The notes below the pieces were generated by a model. It had not been told where the DNA came from. It made no database searches and saw only the letters and a list, made by a program, of their open reading frames with translations. Shown here one piece after another: positions 54,296-61,986 of a stretch of 64,000 bases of DNA (position 1 is its first letter; each line of letters begins with the position of its first letter). A program made the position numbers and the translations under genes. Location of the stretch: assembly GCF_003116015.1 (NCBI RefSeq), contig NZ_LGQZ01000107.1, positions 62,001 to 126,000 on the forward strand, given 5' to 3'. Source of the stretch: Azospirillum sp. TSO22-1. GTDB taxonomy: Bacteria > Pseudomonadota > Alphaproteobacteria > Azospirillales > Azospirillaceae.

Positions 54296-55462
54296 TACCA
54301 AAACTCACGGATCATGACCGATGGGCCCAGGCTCGCATGCCGATGGACATGATGGTCCAGGGCTGATCGACGAGGGCGTTCCAGGCGAAGCCGCAGTGAT
54401 CGAGGATGTCCTGGTAGGAGGCGAAAACGCGGTTGGACAGCCGGTTGTCGCGAAGGAACTGCCAGATATTCTCCACTGGGTTCAGCTCGGGCGACTTCGG
54501 CGGTAACGGCAGCGGCGTGATGTTGCCGGGGATCGGCAGCTTGGTCGAGGTGTGCCAGCCGGCCTGGTCGAGCAGCACGACGGCATATGCACCCAGCGCC
54601 ACGGCGCGGGAGATCTCCTCCAGATGCAACGCCATCGCCTCGCTCGTGCAGTGCGGCAGCACCAGGGCGGCGCCTTTGCCGTGGGCCGGGCAGATCGCCC
54701 CGAACAGATAGGCCGAGTGCGTGCGCTGGTCGCGCGGTGCGGCTGGCCGGGTGCCACGGCGCGCCCAGCGGCGGGTGATCTTGTTCTTCTGACCGATCCG
54801 GGCCTCGTCCTGCCACCAGATCTCTATCGGCTTGCCAGCAGCCTCGTGCGCCGCGATCTCTGCCTGCAGCGTGGGAAACTTTTTTGAACGCCTCGGCGGC
54901 CTCGGGATCTTTGGCGTGGTGGCGGGGGCGCGCCGACAGCTTGCGGAAGCCCAGGGCGCGCAGCTCCCGGCTCAGCGTCTGCTTGGAAAGGGAGACGCGG
55001 AACTCCTCCCAGAGCCAGTGCAGCAGGTCGATGATCCGCCAGCGCACCACCCCATGCACCGCCGGGAGCGGCCCGTCCTCGACGACTTGGCGCAACGCGG
55101 CCCGGTGGTGCTCGGCCAAGCGCGGCTGCGGCCCCGGAGCCTTGCCGGCCAGCAAGCCCGCCGGTCCCGCGGCATTGAAGCGCAGCACCCAGTCGCGCAC
55201 CGTTTGCAAGCCGACCCCGCCGATTGCCGCCGCCGTCGAGCGCGGTTCGCCATCGTAGATCGCCGCCAACGCCAGCAGTCGGCGGACCTGACCGGGATCG
55301 TGGGCGGATCGAGCAAGCCGGCGCAGGGCGGCGGCATCATAATCGCTGCGCACTGGGACCGGAGCGGCCATGGCGGACCTCGTCGTCGTGGTCCCTCCGG
55401 TGAATCACGCCGCCCCAGCCTGCGGGAATCGCCGCATGAGTCGTACTCCGCAGGACTTGGTA
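54296..55462. mobile_element. IS630 family insertion sequence, about 1.17 kb
   Basis: Ends are imperfect inverted repeats: TACCAAAACTCACGGA at the left (54296) and, reversed from the right end, TACCAAGTCCTGCGGA. Both ends include TA (54296-54297 and 55461-55462), fitting the TA target duplication of IS630/Tc1 elements. One transposase gene is inside, on the minus strand. It lies directly between a GT2 gene stop and the truncated DUF2182 gene. Confidence 0.8.
54312..55371 (-). pseudogene. IS630 transposase gene with a frameshift at an A6 run
   Basis: The gene starts at 55371 with MAAPVPVRSDYDAAALRRLA, an HTH region (STAAAIGGVGLQTVRDWVLR), and proceeds to EAFKKV. There the reading frame breaks at the minus-strand run CAAAAAAG (about 54882-54889). 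The second frame restores FPTLQAEIAAHEAAGKPIEI, WWQDEARIGQKNKITRRWA and the DDE end PGNITPLPLPPKSPELNPVE (stop at 54312). The D-D-E triad (WWQDE, LLDQAGWH, SPELNPVE) is intact across both frames. It could be programmed slippage, as in some IS630 elements, or a disabling mutation. Confidence 0.75.
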
Positions 55463-55481
55463 TGAGTCCGAAGCCGATTGA

Positions 55482-55958
55482 CAGGCTACGGCCTTCCTCT
55501 GCGCGTACGGCGCCGTGTGGCTGCTGGCCGCCGGAGGCGCAACGGCGCTGCAATGGGGGCTTTCCGCCGTGGGCGTCCTGTCGCCGTCGCTGATCGTCGG
55601 CGACCCGGCGGTGCGGGGGGTAGCCCTCGTTCTGGTCGGCGCGTACCAGCTCAGTCCGCTGAAGGACGCGTGCCTGACGTACTGCGAGTCCCCCGCCACG
55701 TTCTTCCTGTCGCGCTGGCGCGACGGTACACACGGTGCCCTGGTGATGGGTGCGCAGCACGGGCTGTACTGTGTGGGCTGCTGCTGGCCGGCGATGGCGC
55801 TGATGGTGGCGGCCGGCGCCATGAGCACCGCCTGGATGGCGGGCGTCACCCTCTACACTCTGTCGGAGATGTATGTGCCGGAGGTGCGCCGGGTGACCCG
55901 CGCGGCCGGCACCCTGATGATCGTTGCCGGATCGATGTCCCTTCTGAGCGGAGGATGA
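55482..55958 (+). pseudogene. 5'-truncated DUF2182 membrane protein
   Basis: The frame is open from 55482 and reads QATAFLCAYGAVWLLAAGGA, YQLSPLKDACLTYC, RDGTHGALVMGAQHGLYCVG and CCWPAMALM. This matches the C-terminal two thirds of DUF2182, a predicted metal-binding integral membrane family, with the CCW motif. The N-terminal 90-100 residues are missing: a stop TGA lies just upstream (55479-55481), right after the IS630 end at 55462. The first ATG is 55533 in frame and internal starts are possible, but the gene is most likely inactivated by insertion. Confidence 0.75.
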
Positions 55959-56323
55959 ATGCAGGCGAAGATCAGGGTTCTGAAGAAGCGCTTACCGGCC
56001 CGCCGATCCTTGTCGCTGGACTGGGCTGCAACCTGCGAGAGATGCCTGTTGCCGACCTGATGGAACCTTGGCCCGGCGCGTATCAGCCTCTCCGCCCTCC
56101 CTGTCACCGACAGCGCCCAGGCCATGGCGGAGACCCTGGCGGCGCTCCCGCGACATCGCACGGCTGGAGGGCGCCGTCAGCGACCGGGCGCTGGCGGGGG
56201 CGATGACGGTCGCCCGCCTGCTCGCGCCGAGGGGGAAATGACGTGTAACGTTCCGGTATCCGCCCCCGTCCAACGGGCATGAGGCGCGGATCGGCCGCGC
56301 CTTCCCCTTGGATGGAGGCGATG
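55959..56323. other. intergenic region, 365 bp, with possible broken ORFs
   Basis: No intact gene is supported. One frame reads PPILVAGLGCNLREMPVADLM, another reads TDSAQAMAETLAALPRDIAR and continues to RLLAPRGK; both lack starts and stops in the right places. They look like pieces of degraded coding sequence near the IS element, but no family is recognised. Confidence 0.4.
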
Positions 56324-56809
56324 ATGTCCCTGACGATGCTGGAGAAGGAACTGGTGGCGGTGGCGATCTCGGTGGCGGCGGGATGCCGCCCCTGCACCAC
56401 CTACCACCTCGCCGAGGTGAAGCGTGCCGGCGCCACCGGTGCGGACATCGAGAAGGCCGTGGCCGGTGCCGTGTGCGTGCGGACCAGCGCCACCGAGGGG
56501 ATGGGCCGCCACGCGCTCGGCCTGGAGCCGGCGCCGGACGGTTGCGGATGCGGCACGACGGATATGCTCGCCGAGTTGATCGCCATCGGCGCGTCGCTGG
56601 CCGTCAACTGCACGGCCAACCTCGACAAGCACCTCGCCGCCGCGCGTGCCCTGGGCGTGCCGCAGGAGCATATCGACGAGGTCGCGGCACTCGCGGCGAT
56701 GATCCGCTCCAAGGCCGTCCATCACGTCGAGAAGCACCTCGGCGACAGGGCCGCGCCCGCTCCGACGGCCGGCTGCGCCCTGGTGGCGGCCCCGGCGGGC
56801 TGCTGCTGA
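56324..56809 (+). CDS. AhpD-like / carboxymuconolactone decarboxylase-family protein, Cys-rich
   Basis: The protein has 161 residues from ATG at 56324, which follows GGAGG with 5-bp spacing; ATG 56321 and 56312 are in frame. It has two AhpD-like segments: CRPCTTYHLAEVKRAGAT and NCTANLDKHLAAARALGVP. Each combines cysteine with histidine. The CxxC-x3-H of the first resembles the AhpD redox site. A C-G-C pair (DGCGCGTTD) and the Cys-rich tail (TAGCALVAAPAGCC) are extra. It probably reduces peroxide or handles a thiol/metal stress. It sits near DUF2182 and the bufferin operon, both metal-related. Confidence 0.75.
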   Translation: MSLTMLEKELVAVAISVAAGCRPCTTYHLAEVKRAGATGADIEKAVAGAVCVRTSATEGMGRHALGLEPAPDGCGCGTTDMLAELIAIGASLAVNCTANLDKHLAAARALGVPQEHIDEVAALAAMIRSKAVHHVEKHLGDRAAPAPTAGCALVAAPAGCC

Positions 56810-56941
56810 TCCCCTTCCCCATCGACTGGACGGGTTCCCATTCCGTCGCTGCCGCAGCGCCCGCACCCGGCATGAGCCGGGTGCGGGCGCCGTCCGTGCT
56901 GCACGTCCTGTCCGGTCGGCACCTGACACGGAGAATCCGAC

Positions 56942-57727
56942 ATGTCCGAAGCCGAACCGATCCTGCTCACCCATGTCGAGGCCGGCGTCGCCACGCTGAC
57001 GCTCAACCGGCCCGAGGCCCACAACACCCTGTCCGTCGCCCTGCTGACTGAGCTGGAGCGCGCATTCGCCACCCTCGCCACGGACCGCGACGTCCGGGTG
57101 GTGGTGCTGGCCGCCACCGGGCGGGCCTTCTGCGCCGGCCACGACGTGCGCGAGATGCGCGCGCTGGACGGGCGCGAGGCCGTGGCGGCGCTGTTCGCCC
57201 TGTGCACGCGGGTGATGACCGCCATCGTGCGGCTGCCGCAGCCGGTGATCGCCAAAGTCCAGGGGGCTGCCGCCGCAGCGGGCTGCCAACTGGTGGCAAG
57301 CTGCGACCTCGCCTATGCCTCGACCACCGCCCGCTTTGCCACGCCGGGGATCAACCTTGGCCTGTTCTGCTCGACGCCTGGGGTAGCCCTGGCGCGCGCC
57401 GTCGGACGCAAAGCGGCGATGGAGATGCTGCTGTCCGGCGATGTCATCGACGCGCCCGCTGCCGAACGGCATGGCCTGATCAACCGCGCGGTGGCACCGG
57501 AGCGGCTGGACGCGGAGGTGGCGGCGATGGCGGCGCGAATCGCGTCGAAGCCGCCCTTCGTGCTGAAACTCGGCAAGGCGACGTTCCATCGCCAGCTCGA
57601 CATGGGGCTGGACGACGCCTACGCGTGCGCCGGCGAGGCGATGGTCACCAACATGCTCGCCCAGGATGCGGCCGAAGGCTTTGACGCATTTCTCGGCAAG
57701 CGCCAGCCTGTGTGGGAGGGGCATTGA
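56942..57727 (+). CDS. enoyl-CoA hydratase/isomerase family protein
   Basis: The protein has 261 residues with the crotonase fold: RPEAHNTLSVALLTEL, AFCAGHDVREM (oxyanion hole) and AAAAGCQLVASCDLAYAS. FATPGINLGLFCSTPGVAL is the common continuation. The usual catalytic glutamate near the second motif (E164-type) is not evident, as the sequence has STPGVAL instead of an acidic residue; function as a hydratase is therefore uncertain. It is 132 bp after the AhpD-like gene. Confidence 0.88.
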   Translation: MSEAEPILLTHVEAGVATLTLNRPEAHNTLSVALLTELERAFATLATDRDVRVVVLAATGRAFCAGHDVREMRALDGREAVAALFALCTRVMTAIVRLPQPVIAKVQGAAAAAGCQLVASCDLAYASTTARFATPGINLGLFCSTPGVALARAVGRKAAMEMLLSGDVIDAPAAERHGLINRAVAPERLDAEVAAMAARIASKPPFVLKLGKATFHRQLDMGLDDAYACAGEAMVTNMLAQDAAEGFDAFLGKRQPVWEGH

Positions 57728-58172
57728 AGAAGTGCCGACCCTGCTGTGCCGGCGGGCTCCGTTGGCTCGCCGATGCGCCGGGGCGTCCCAGAGACCTCAC
57801 GGGCACGATACGGAAGTGATCAGTTGTCCGGCTCAGCAAAATGAGCCACGTTCTTCTGCCTTTACCCCTTCCCAGGTGGTGAGATCGTCCGCTTTGCGCC
57901 GATAGTGTTGAAAAACTCCCTGACGGGTGTTTTGTAGCCGTTTTCGAGGAACAATGTGTCACTTGCACGGGTTTTGGAGCGATATTACTGCGCGACATGG
58001 CCGTGGTAAGATGGAAAAATTCTTACTCCGCCAGCCCCGGGATTTTTCAACACTATCGGTCAGGAGCGGACTCTAGACTGAGCGCCACAAGCAGTCCTTG
58101 CCGTACGTTGTAACCGATCTTCAGCCGGCCACGATGGGCACGCGTCGCCAAGAAGCTGAGGATTTGAACCAG
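57728..58172. other. intergenic region, 445 bp, holding a MITE-like element
   Basis: Most of it is non-coding. Bases 57899-58060 form the MITE described separately. The remaining sequence, including 58061-58172 up to the DoxX gene stop, holds no gene I can support. Confidence 0.5.
57899..58060. repeat. MITE-like element, 162 bp, with 17-bp terminal inverted repeats
   Basis: The left end CCGATAGTGTTGAAAAA (57899-57915) is exactly complementary to the right end TTTTTCAACACTATCGG (58044-58060), and the match continues imperfectly inward (CTCCC and TCCCG). GTGTTGAAAAA-type ends resemble those of IS1182/IS5-group elements. There is no transposase gene inside, so it is a non-autonomous derivative. 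I see no clear target duplication. Confidence 0.7.
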
Positions 58173-58685
58173 TTACGTGGCATTTCGTTTTCCATTGCGG
58201 CAAAGCCCGCGCAGCACGCCATCCAGCGACAAGCGCCCCGGCCCGTGCACCACGATGGTCAGCAGCAGGAACATCCAGTAGACGTGCTCGACGGAATCAT
58301 AAGCCGGGTTGGCGGCGCCCAGCACGAACTGGATCACCAGCGCCATGCCGAGCAACGGCAACGCTGCCAGCCGGCTGAACAGACCAACCGCCAGCAGCAC
58401 CGGCATGCCCAGCTCGAACGTGGTGCCGAGCGCCGCCGCTACGTCGGGGGACAGCAGGGGTACCTTGTACTCCTCGGCGAACAGCAGCACGGTGGTATCC
58501 CAGTCCTGGATCTTGGTCAGGCCTGAGGTGAAGAACACCTTGGCGATCCACAGCCGGATCGCGAGTTGGAGCAGTGGAGCGCCCCAGGCGTTCAGCCGCC
58601 CGATGACGCCGTCCACCTGCCCGACAATCGAGGCCATCTGCGCACGGCGCGGGGACACAGGGGGCGCAACGGCAAGAAGGGTCAT
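58173..58685 (-). CDS. DoxX family membrane protein of the bufferin operon
   Basis: The protein has 170 residues with four transmembrane helices. LQLAIRLWIAKVFFTSGLTKIQDW and LLSPDVAAALGTTFELGMPVLLAVGLFSRLAA are the DoxX signature. DoxX proteins are membrane partners in redox or thiol stress, and one is commonly the last gene of bufferin operons. It begins 3 bp downstream of the BufC-like stop. Function in the operon is inferred, possibly in electron supply to the maturation of the RiPP. Confidence 0.85.
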   Translation of the reverse strand: MTLLAVAPPVSPRRAQMASIVGQVDGVIGRLNAWGAPLLQLAIRLWIAKVFFTSGLTKIQDWDTTVLLFAEEYKVPLLSPDVAAALGTTFELGMPVLLAVGLFSRLAALPLLGMALVIQFVLGAANPAYDSVEHVYWMFLLLTIVVHGPGRLSLDGVLRGLCRNGKRNAT

Positions 58686-58688
58686 TTT

Positions 58689-59435
58689 TCATTCCTCCGG
58701 GAGCAGGGAAAAGGTCGTGAAGGTGCCCAGTTGCAGGTGGGCGAGCAGGGTGGCCTGCAGGTCGAGACCGGGATCGGTTCCCGTCGCCGCCGCGGCGGCG
58801 TGTCCGAGGTTCACGCCCGCCGACAGCGCGAGCAGCAGCGTGAACTCGCCACGCCCGATGGCCACGGCGTGCACCTCGGTCAGGGGACGGACGATCAGCA
58901 CCTGCCCGCCGTCGGACGTCGGGCGCGGCGGTGGCTCGTCGCGGCGCAGCGCGTCCCAGAGGTCGAGGACGGGGCACGCCATGGTGAGCAGATGCGCCGA
59001 GGGATGCAGCGCGAAGCGCAGCTCCGGATAGCGGTGCTGCGGCACCACGCGCAGATCCTCCGGGTCGAGCATCGGCGCGTCGGCGGCGAAGAAGGCGCCG
59101 TTCCATGCCCACTCCAGCCGGGCCAGGTCGGCCGCCTCGGGCATCGCGTCCAGATGATCCGGGAAGCCGTCGCCGAAGGCGAGCAACTGTGGGACGAGCG
59201 GCGGGTGCCGGCGGACGTAGGAGGCCGCGGCGCGCCGGAAGGCTGTCCGGCCGAGCAGGCGGGCCGTAACCGGGAACGCCGCCTCCAGCGCCTCGACCAG
59301 CGAGCCGACGACGTTGTTGGCATGGACGGCGAAGCGCATGGAGGCCGGGATCCCGTCGCCCAGGATGCCGGCGGGCGCTTCCGGCGCGTCCGCCAGCAAC
59401 TGGCGGCGCATGGCCGCTTGCAGGTCATGCAGCAT
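58689..59435 (-). CDS. bufC: DUF2063 / BufC-like protein, bufferin maturation
   Basis: The protein has 248 residues with the DUF2063 N-terminal helical region ([38 protein letters not shown]) and a C-terminal domain. BufC/MbnC-like proteins partner the DUF692 enzyme in modifying the RiPP precursor, forming a complex that converts cysteines to metal-binding heterocycles. It overlaps bufB by 11 bp and follows it in the operon, as expected. Confidence 0.88.
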   Translation of the reverse strand: MLHDLQAAMRRQLLADAPEAPAGILGDGIPASMRFAVHANNVVGSLVEALEAAFPVTARLLGRTAFRRAAASYVRRHPPLVPQLLAFGDGFPDHLDAMPEAADLARLEWAWNGAFFAADAPMLDPEDLRVVPQHRYPELRFALHPSAHLLTMACPVLDLWDALRRDEPPPRPTSDGGQVLIVRPLTEVHAVAIGRGEFTLLLALSAGVNLGHAAAAATGTDPGLDLQATLLAHLQLGTFTTFSLLPEE

Positions 59436-60303
59436 GGCGCAGCTCCAGCAGGCGGTCGGCGCGCGCGGCCTCGGCCAACAGAACGGGCAGAGCCGGCACG
59501 CGCGTGTCCCATTCCACCAGCACCGGGCGGGGGCCGATGCGCCGGAGCGTGGAGGCCAGCAGCGCCCACACCGCGTCCGCCACCACGTCGCCGTGGTCGT
59601 CGATCAGCAGCGTGCCGCTTCCCGTCTCGTGCACGGCGTGGCCGGCGATATGGATCTCATCCACCGCCCCGGCGGGGATCTCAGCGAGGAATGAGGCGGC
59701 ATCGAACCCCAGGTTCCGCGCGCTGACGTACACGTTGTTGACGTCCAGCAGCAGGCCGCAACCGGTGCGCGCGGCGAGTTCGGCCAGGAATTCCCATTCG
59801 GGGATGACGGACTGCGCGAAGCCCAGGTAGCGCGAGGGGTTCTCCACCAGAATGCGGCGGCCCAGCGCCTCCTGCGTCCGCTCGACGTTGCAGCGGACGA
59901 TCTCGAGGGACTCCTCGGTGTAGGGCAGCGGCAGCAGGTCGTTGAGGTAGGTACCGTCCGTTACGCTCCAGGCCAGATGGTCGGAGACCAGTTCCGGCTC
60001 CAGGCGGTCATAGAGGACGCCCAGCCGGGCGAGGTGATCGGGGGCGACCCCTTCGGCCGAACCGAGGGAGAGGCCAACCCCGTGGCAGCTCAGCGGATAG
60101 TCCCGGCGGATCGCCTCCAGGGCGCGCAGCCGGGGGCCGCCGGCCGCCAGATAGGTCTCGCTGTGCACCTCGATCCACGCCACGTGCGGGCGGGAGGTGA
60201 GAAATTCCGCGACGTGGCGATGCCGCAGTCCGATGCCCGCCCGGCAGGGCACGGGGGAGGACGCGCTGGCGGCGGCATGGTTCGCGGGGATCGGGGTGAG
60301 CAT
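59425..60303 (-). CDS. bufB: DUF692 multinuclear iron oxidase (BufB/MbnB-like)
   Basis: The protein has 292 residues from ATG at 60303. It has the DUF692 TIM barrel: [74 protein letters not shown] and DDHGD. These conserved His, Glu, Asp and Asn residues bind the iron cluster. The enzyme oxidises cysteines of the precursor peptide. ATG 60303 is used; the earlier in-frame start would overlap the precursor gene. It is followed by bufC and preceded by the precursor gene bufA. Confidence 0.93.
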   Translation of the reverse strand: MLTPIPANHAAASASSPVPCRAGIGLRHRHVAEFLTSRPHVAWIEVHSETYLAAGGPRLRALEAIRRDYPLSCHGVGLSLGSAEGVAPDHLARLGVLYDRLEPELVSDHLAWSVTDGTYLNDLLPLPYTEESLEIVRCNVERTQEALGRRILVENPSRYLGFAQSVIPEWEFLAELAARTGCGLLLDVNNVYVSARNLGFDAASFLAEIPAGAVDEIHIAGHAVHETGSGTLLIDDHGDVVADAVWALLASTLRRIGPRPVLVEWDTRVPALPVLLAEAARADRLLELRHAA

Positions 60304-60338
60304 GGCGGACGTCTCCGGCGGCCGGCGGATGGGGTGCG

Positions 60339-60665
60339 TCAGCTCTTCTTGGCGGCGGCCTTTGTCATGTCCTTGGGCATGCCGATGCCCGCGAACGCCT
60401 CGGTCTTGCCGCCGATTTCCGCGCACACGCCGGCTTTCACCGCGCGCCACTCGCCGCCGTCATAGTCCTTGGTGGACTGGCCGGCGCAGGAGTGGGTGCC
60501 GGCGGCGTTGGCGCAGCTGTTCTGCCCGGCCTTGGAGACGCCGTAGCACTTCTCCAGCCCGCCGGCCTCCGCGGCCGCCGCGCTGTGCAAGGGCACCAGG
60601 GCGGCCAGCGACAGGGCGCCGGCCAGGGCGGCGGCAATGGTGGTAGCGTTGGTCTTTTCGGTCAT
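60339..60665 (-). CDS. bufA: bufferin precursor (DUF2282)
   Basis: The protein has 108 residues from ATG at 60665, preceded by GGAGATGGAAG. A Sec signal of about 33 residues ends at AAAAEAG. The mature part has four conserved cysteines: [32 protein letters not shown] and VKAGVC. This is the DUF2282 pattern of bufferins, RiPP peptides whose cysteines are converted to copper-binding groups and that bind copper in the periplasm. It heads the operon bufA-bufB-bufC-DoxX. A LysR-type regulator is divergent. Confidence 0.93.
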   Translation of the reverse strand: MTEKTNATTIAAALAGALSLAALVPLHSAAAAEAGGLEKCYGVSKAGQNSCANAAGTHSCAGQSTKDYDGGEWRAVKAGVCAEIGGKTEAFAGIGMPKDMTKAAAKKS

Positions 60666-60809
60666 CTTCCATCTCCGTTGGTTCGATCCTCCCGCTTCGG
60701 GAGGTGGTTGACATGGCCAAAGTATTCGTGGACGCGCCGCCGCTGAAATGCTTTGGTCGTATTGACTGGATAGCCGCCGTCTATGGTTCGATCTGCACCG
60801 GAGGCCACG

Positions 60810-61739
60810 ATGGAGATGCACCAGATCCGCTACTTCCTGGCCGTCGCCGAGACGCTGAACTTCACGCGCGCGGCGGAGCAGTGCAACGTCACCCAGCCTT
60901 CGCTCACCCGCGCCATCCAGAAGCTGGAGGAGGAGATGGGCGGCCTGCTGTTCAGCCGGGAACACCACAACACTCACCTGACCGAGCTGGGCCGGCTGGT
61001 GCTGCCGCACCTGGAGTCCATCTACGTGACCAACTCGGCCGTGCTGGCGGAGGCCAAGCAGTACCGCAGCATGGAGCGCGCGCCGCTCAAACTGGGCGTC
61101 ATGTGCACGATCACGCCCACCCGCCTCGTCGGCTTCTTCGAGCAGCTGCGCGCCCGCGTCCCGATGCTCGACCTGACGATCCGCGACATGCCGGCCAAGC
61201 CGCTGGTGGAGGCGTTGCTGGCCGGCGAGTTGGACGTGGCGCTGGTGGCGCTGCCGAGCTTCCCGGAGCGGTGCACCGCCAAGCCGCTGTTCACCGAGCG
61301 CTACCTGATCGCCTGCCCGCGCGGCCACCGCTTCGAGGACATGAACGCCGTGCCGTTGTCCGAACTGGACGGCGAGGACTATCTGCAGCGCGTGCACTGC
61401 GAATTCCGCTATCACTTCGAGGCGCTGAACGTGCCGAAGCAGCATACGGTGAACGTCCGCTATCACAGCGAGCGCGAGGACTGGGTGCAGGCGATGATCG
61501 CCGCCGGGATGGGATGCGCGGTGATGCCGGAGAACCTGGCGACCCTGCCCGGCCTGGTGACGCGCGCCATCATCGAGCCGGAGGTGACGCGGACGATCCA
61601 CCTGGTGACCGTGTCCGGCCGGCGCTTCACGCCGGTGGAGCAGGTGGCCATCCGCATGGCGCAGACCTACCGCTGGGACGCGGCGGAACCGGCGCGCAGC
61701 ACGGCGATGGTGTGGGAGGATATCGCGGTGGTGGAATAA
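60810..61739 (+). CDS. LysR family transcriptional regulator, divergent from bufferin operon
   Basis: The protein has 309 residues. The HTH ([20 protein letters not shown], then [20 protein letters not shown]) is followed by a LysR effector domain. ATG 60810 is preceded by GGAGG; the longer in-frame start at 60783 is less supported. Divergence from bufA, with a 144-bp spacer, makes it the likely regulator of the copper-buffering operon, but a general stress role is also possible. Regulators of this type more commonly linked with bufferin loci elsewhere are extracytoplasmic sigma factors, so LysR is a notable variant. Confidence 0.9.
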   Translation: MEMHQIRYFLAVAETLNFTRAAEQCNVTQPSLTRAIQKLEEEMGGLLFSREHHNTHLTELGRLVLPHLESIYVTNSAVLAEAKQYRSMERAPLKLGVMCTITPTRLVGFFEQLRARVPMLDLTIRDMPAKPLVEALLAGELDVALVALPSFPERCTAKPLFTERYLIACPRGHRFEDMNAVPLSELDGEDYLQRVHCEFRYHFEALNVPKQHTVNVRYHSEREDWVQAMIAAGMGCAVMPENLATLPGLVTRAIIEPEVTRTIHLVTVSGRRFTPVEQVAIRMAQTYRWDAAEPARSTAMVWEDIAVVE

Positions 61740-61762
61740 TGCCCCCTCCCCCCGCCCGGCCG

Positions 61763-61960
61763 CTACGGTATGAAACACATGTTGTGACGCAAAAATGCCA
61801 ACCAATTCAAAGAATTGCCCGTCATCCCCGCGAAGGCGGGGATCCATACGTTCCGCAACCGCATGCTTTGGAAGTTATGGATCCCCGCCTTCGCGGGGAT
61901 GACGGCTAAGTTATTGCAATAACAGGTGCTTTTGCACGGTGGCTTGTTTGCATACCGTAG
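61763..61960. repeat. MITE-like element, 198 bp, enclosing a REP-type palindrome
   Basis: The ends CTACGGTATG (61763-61772) and CATACCGTAG (61951-61960) are exact inverted repeats; the match continues inward (AAACA and TGTTT). Inside, CGTCATCCCCGCGAAGGCGG (from 61820) and its inverted copy ending at 61904 make a longer hairpin of the widespread CCCCGCGAAGGCGGGG REP family. So it is a nested repeat: a REP-like hairpin within a mobile-like unit. Confidence 0.65.
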
Positions 61961-61986
61961 AGCCCTGCGGGGGAGGGATGAGCGCG

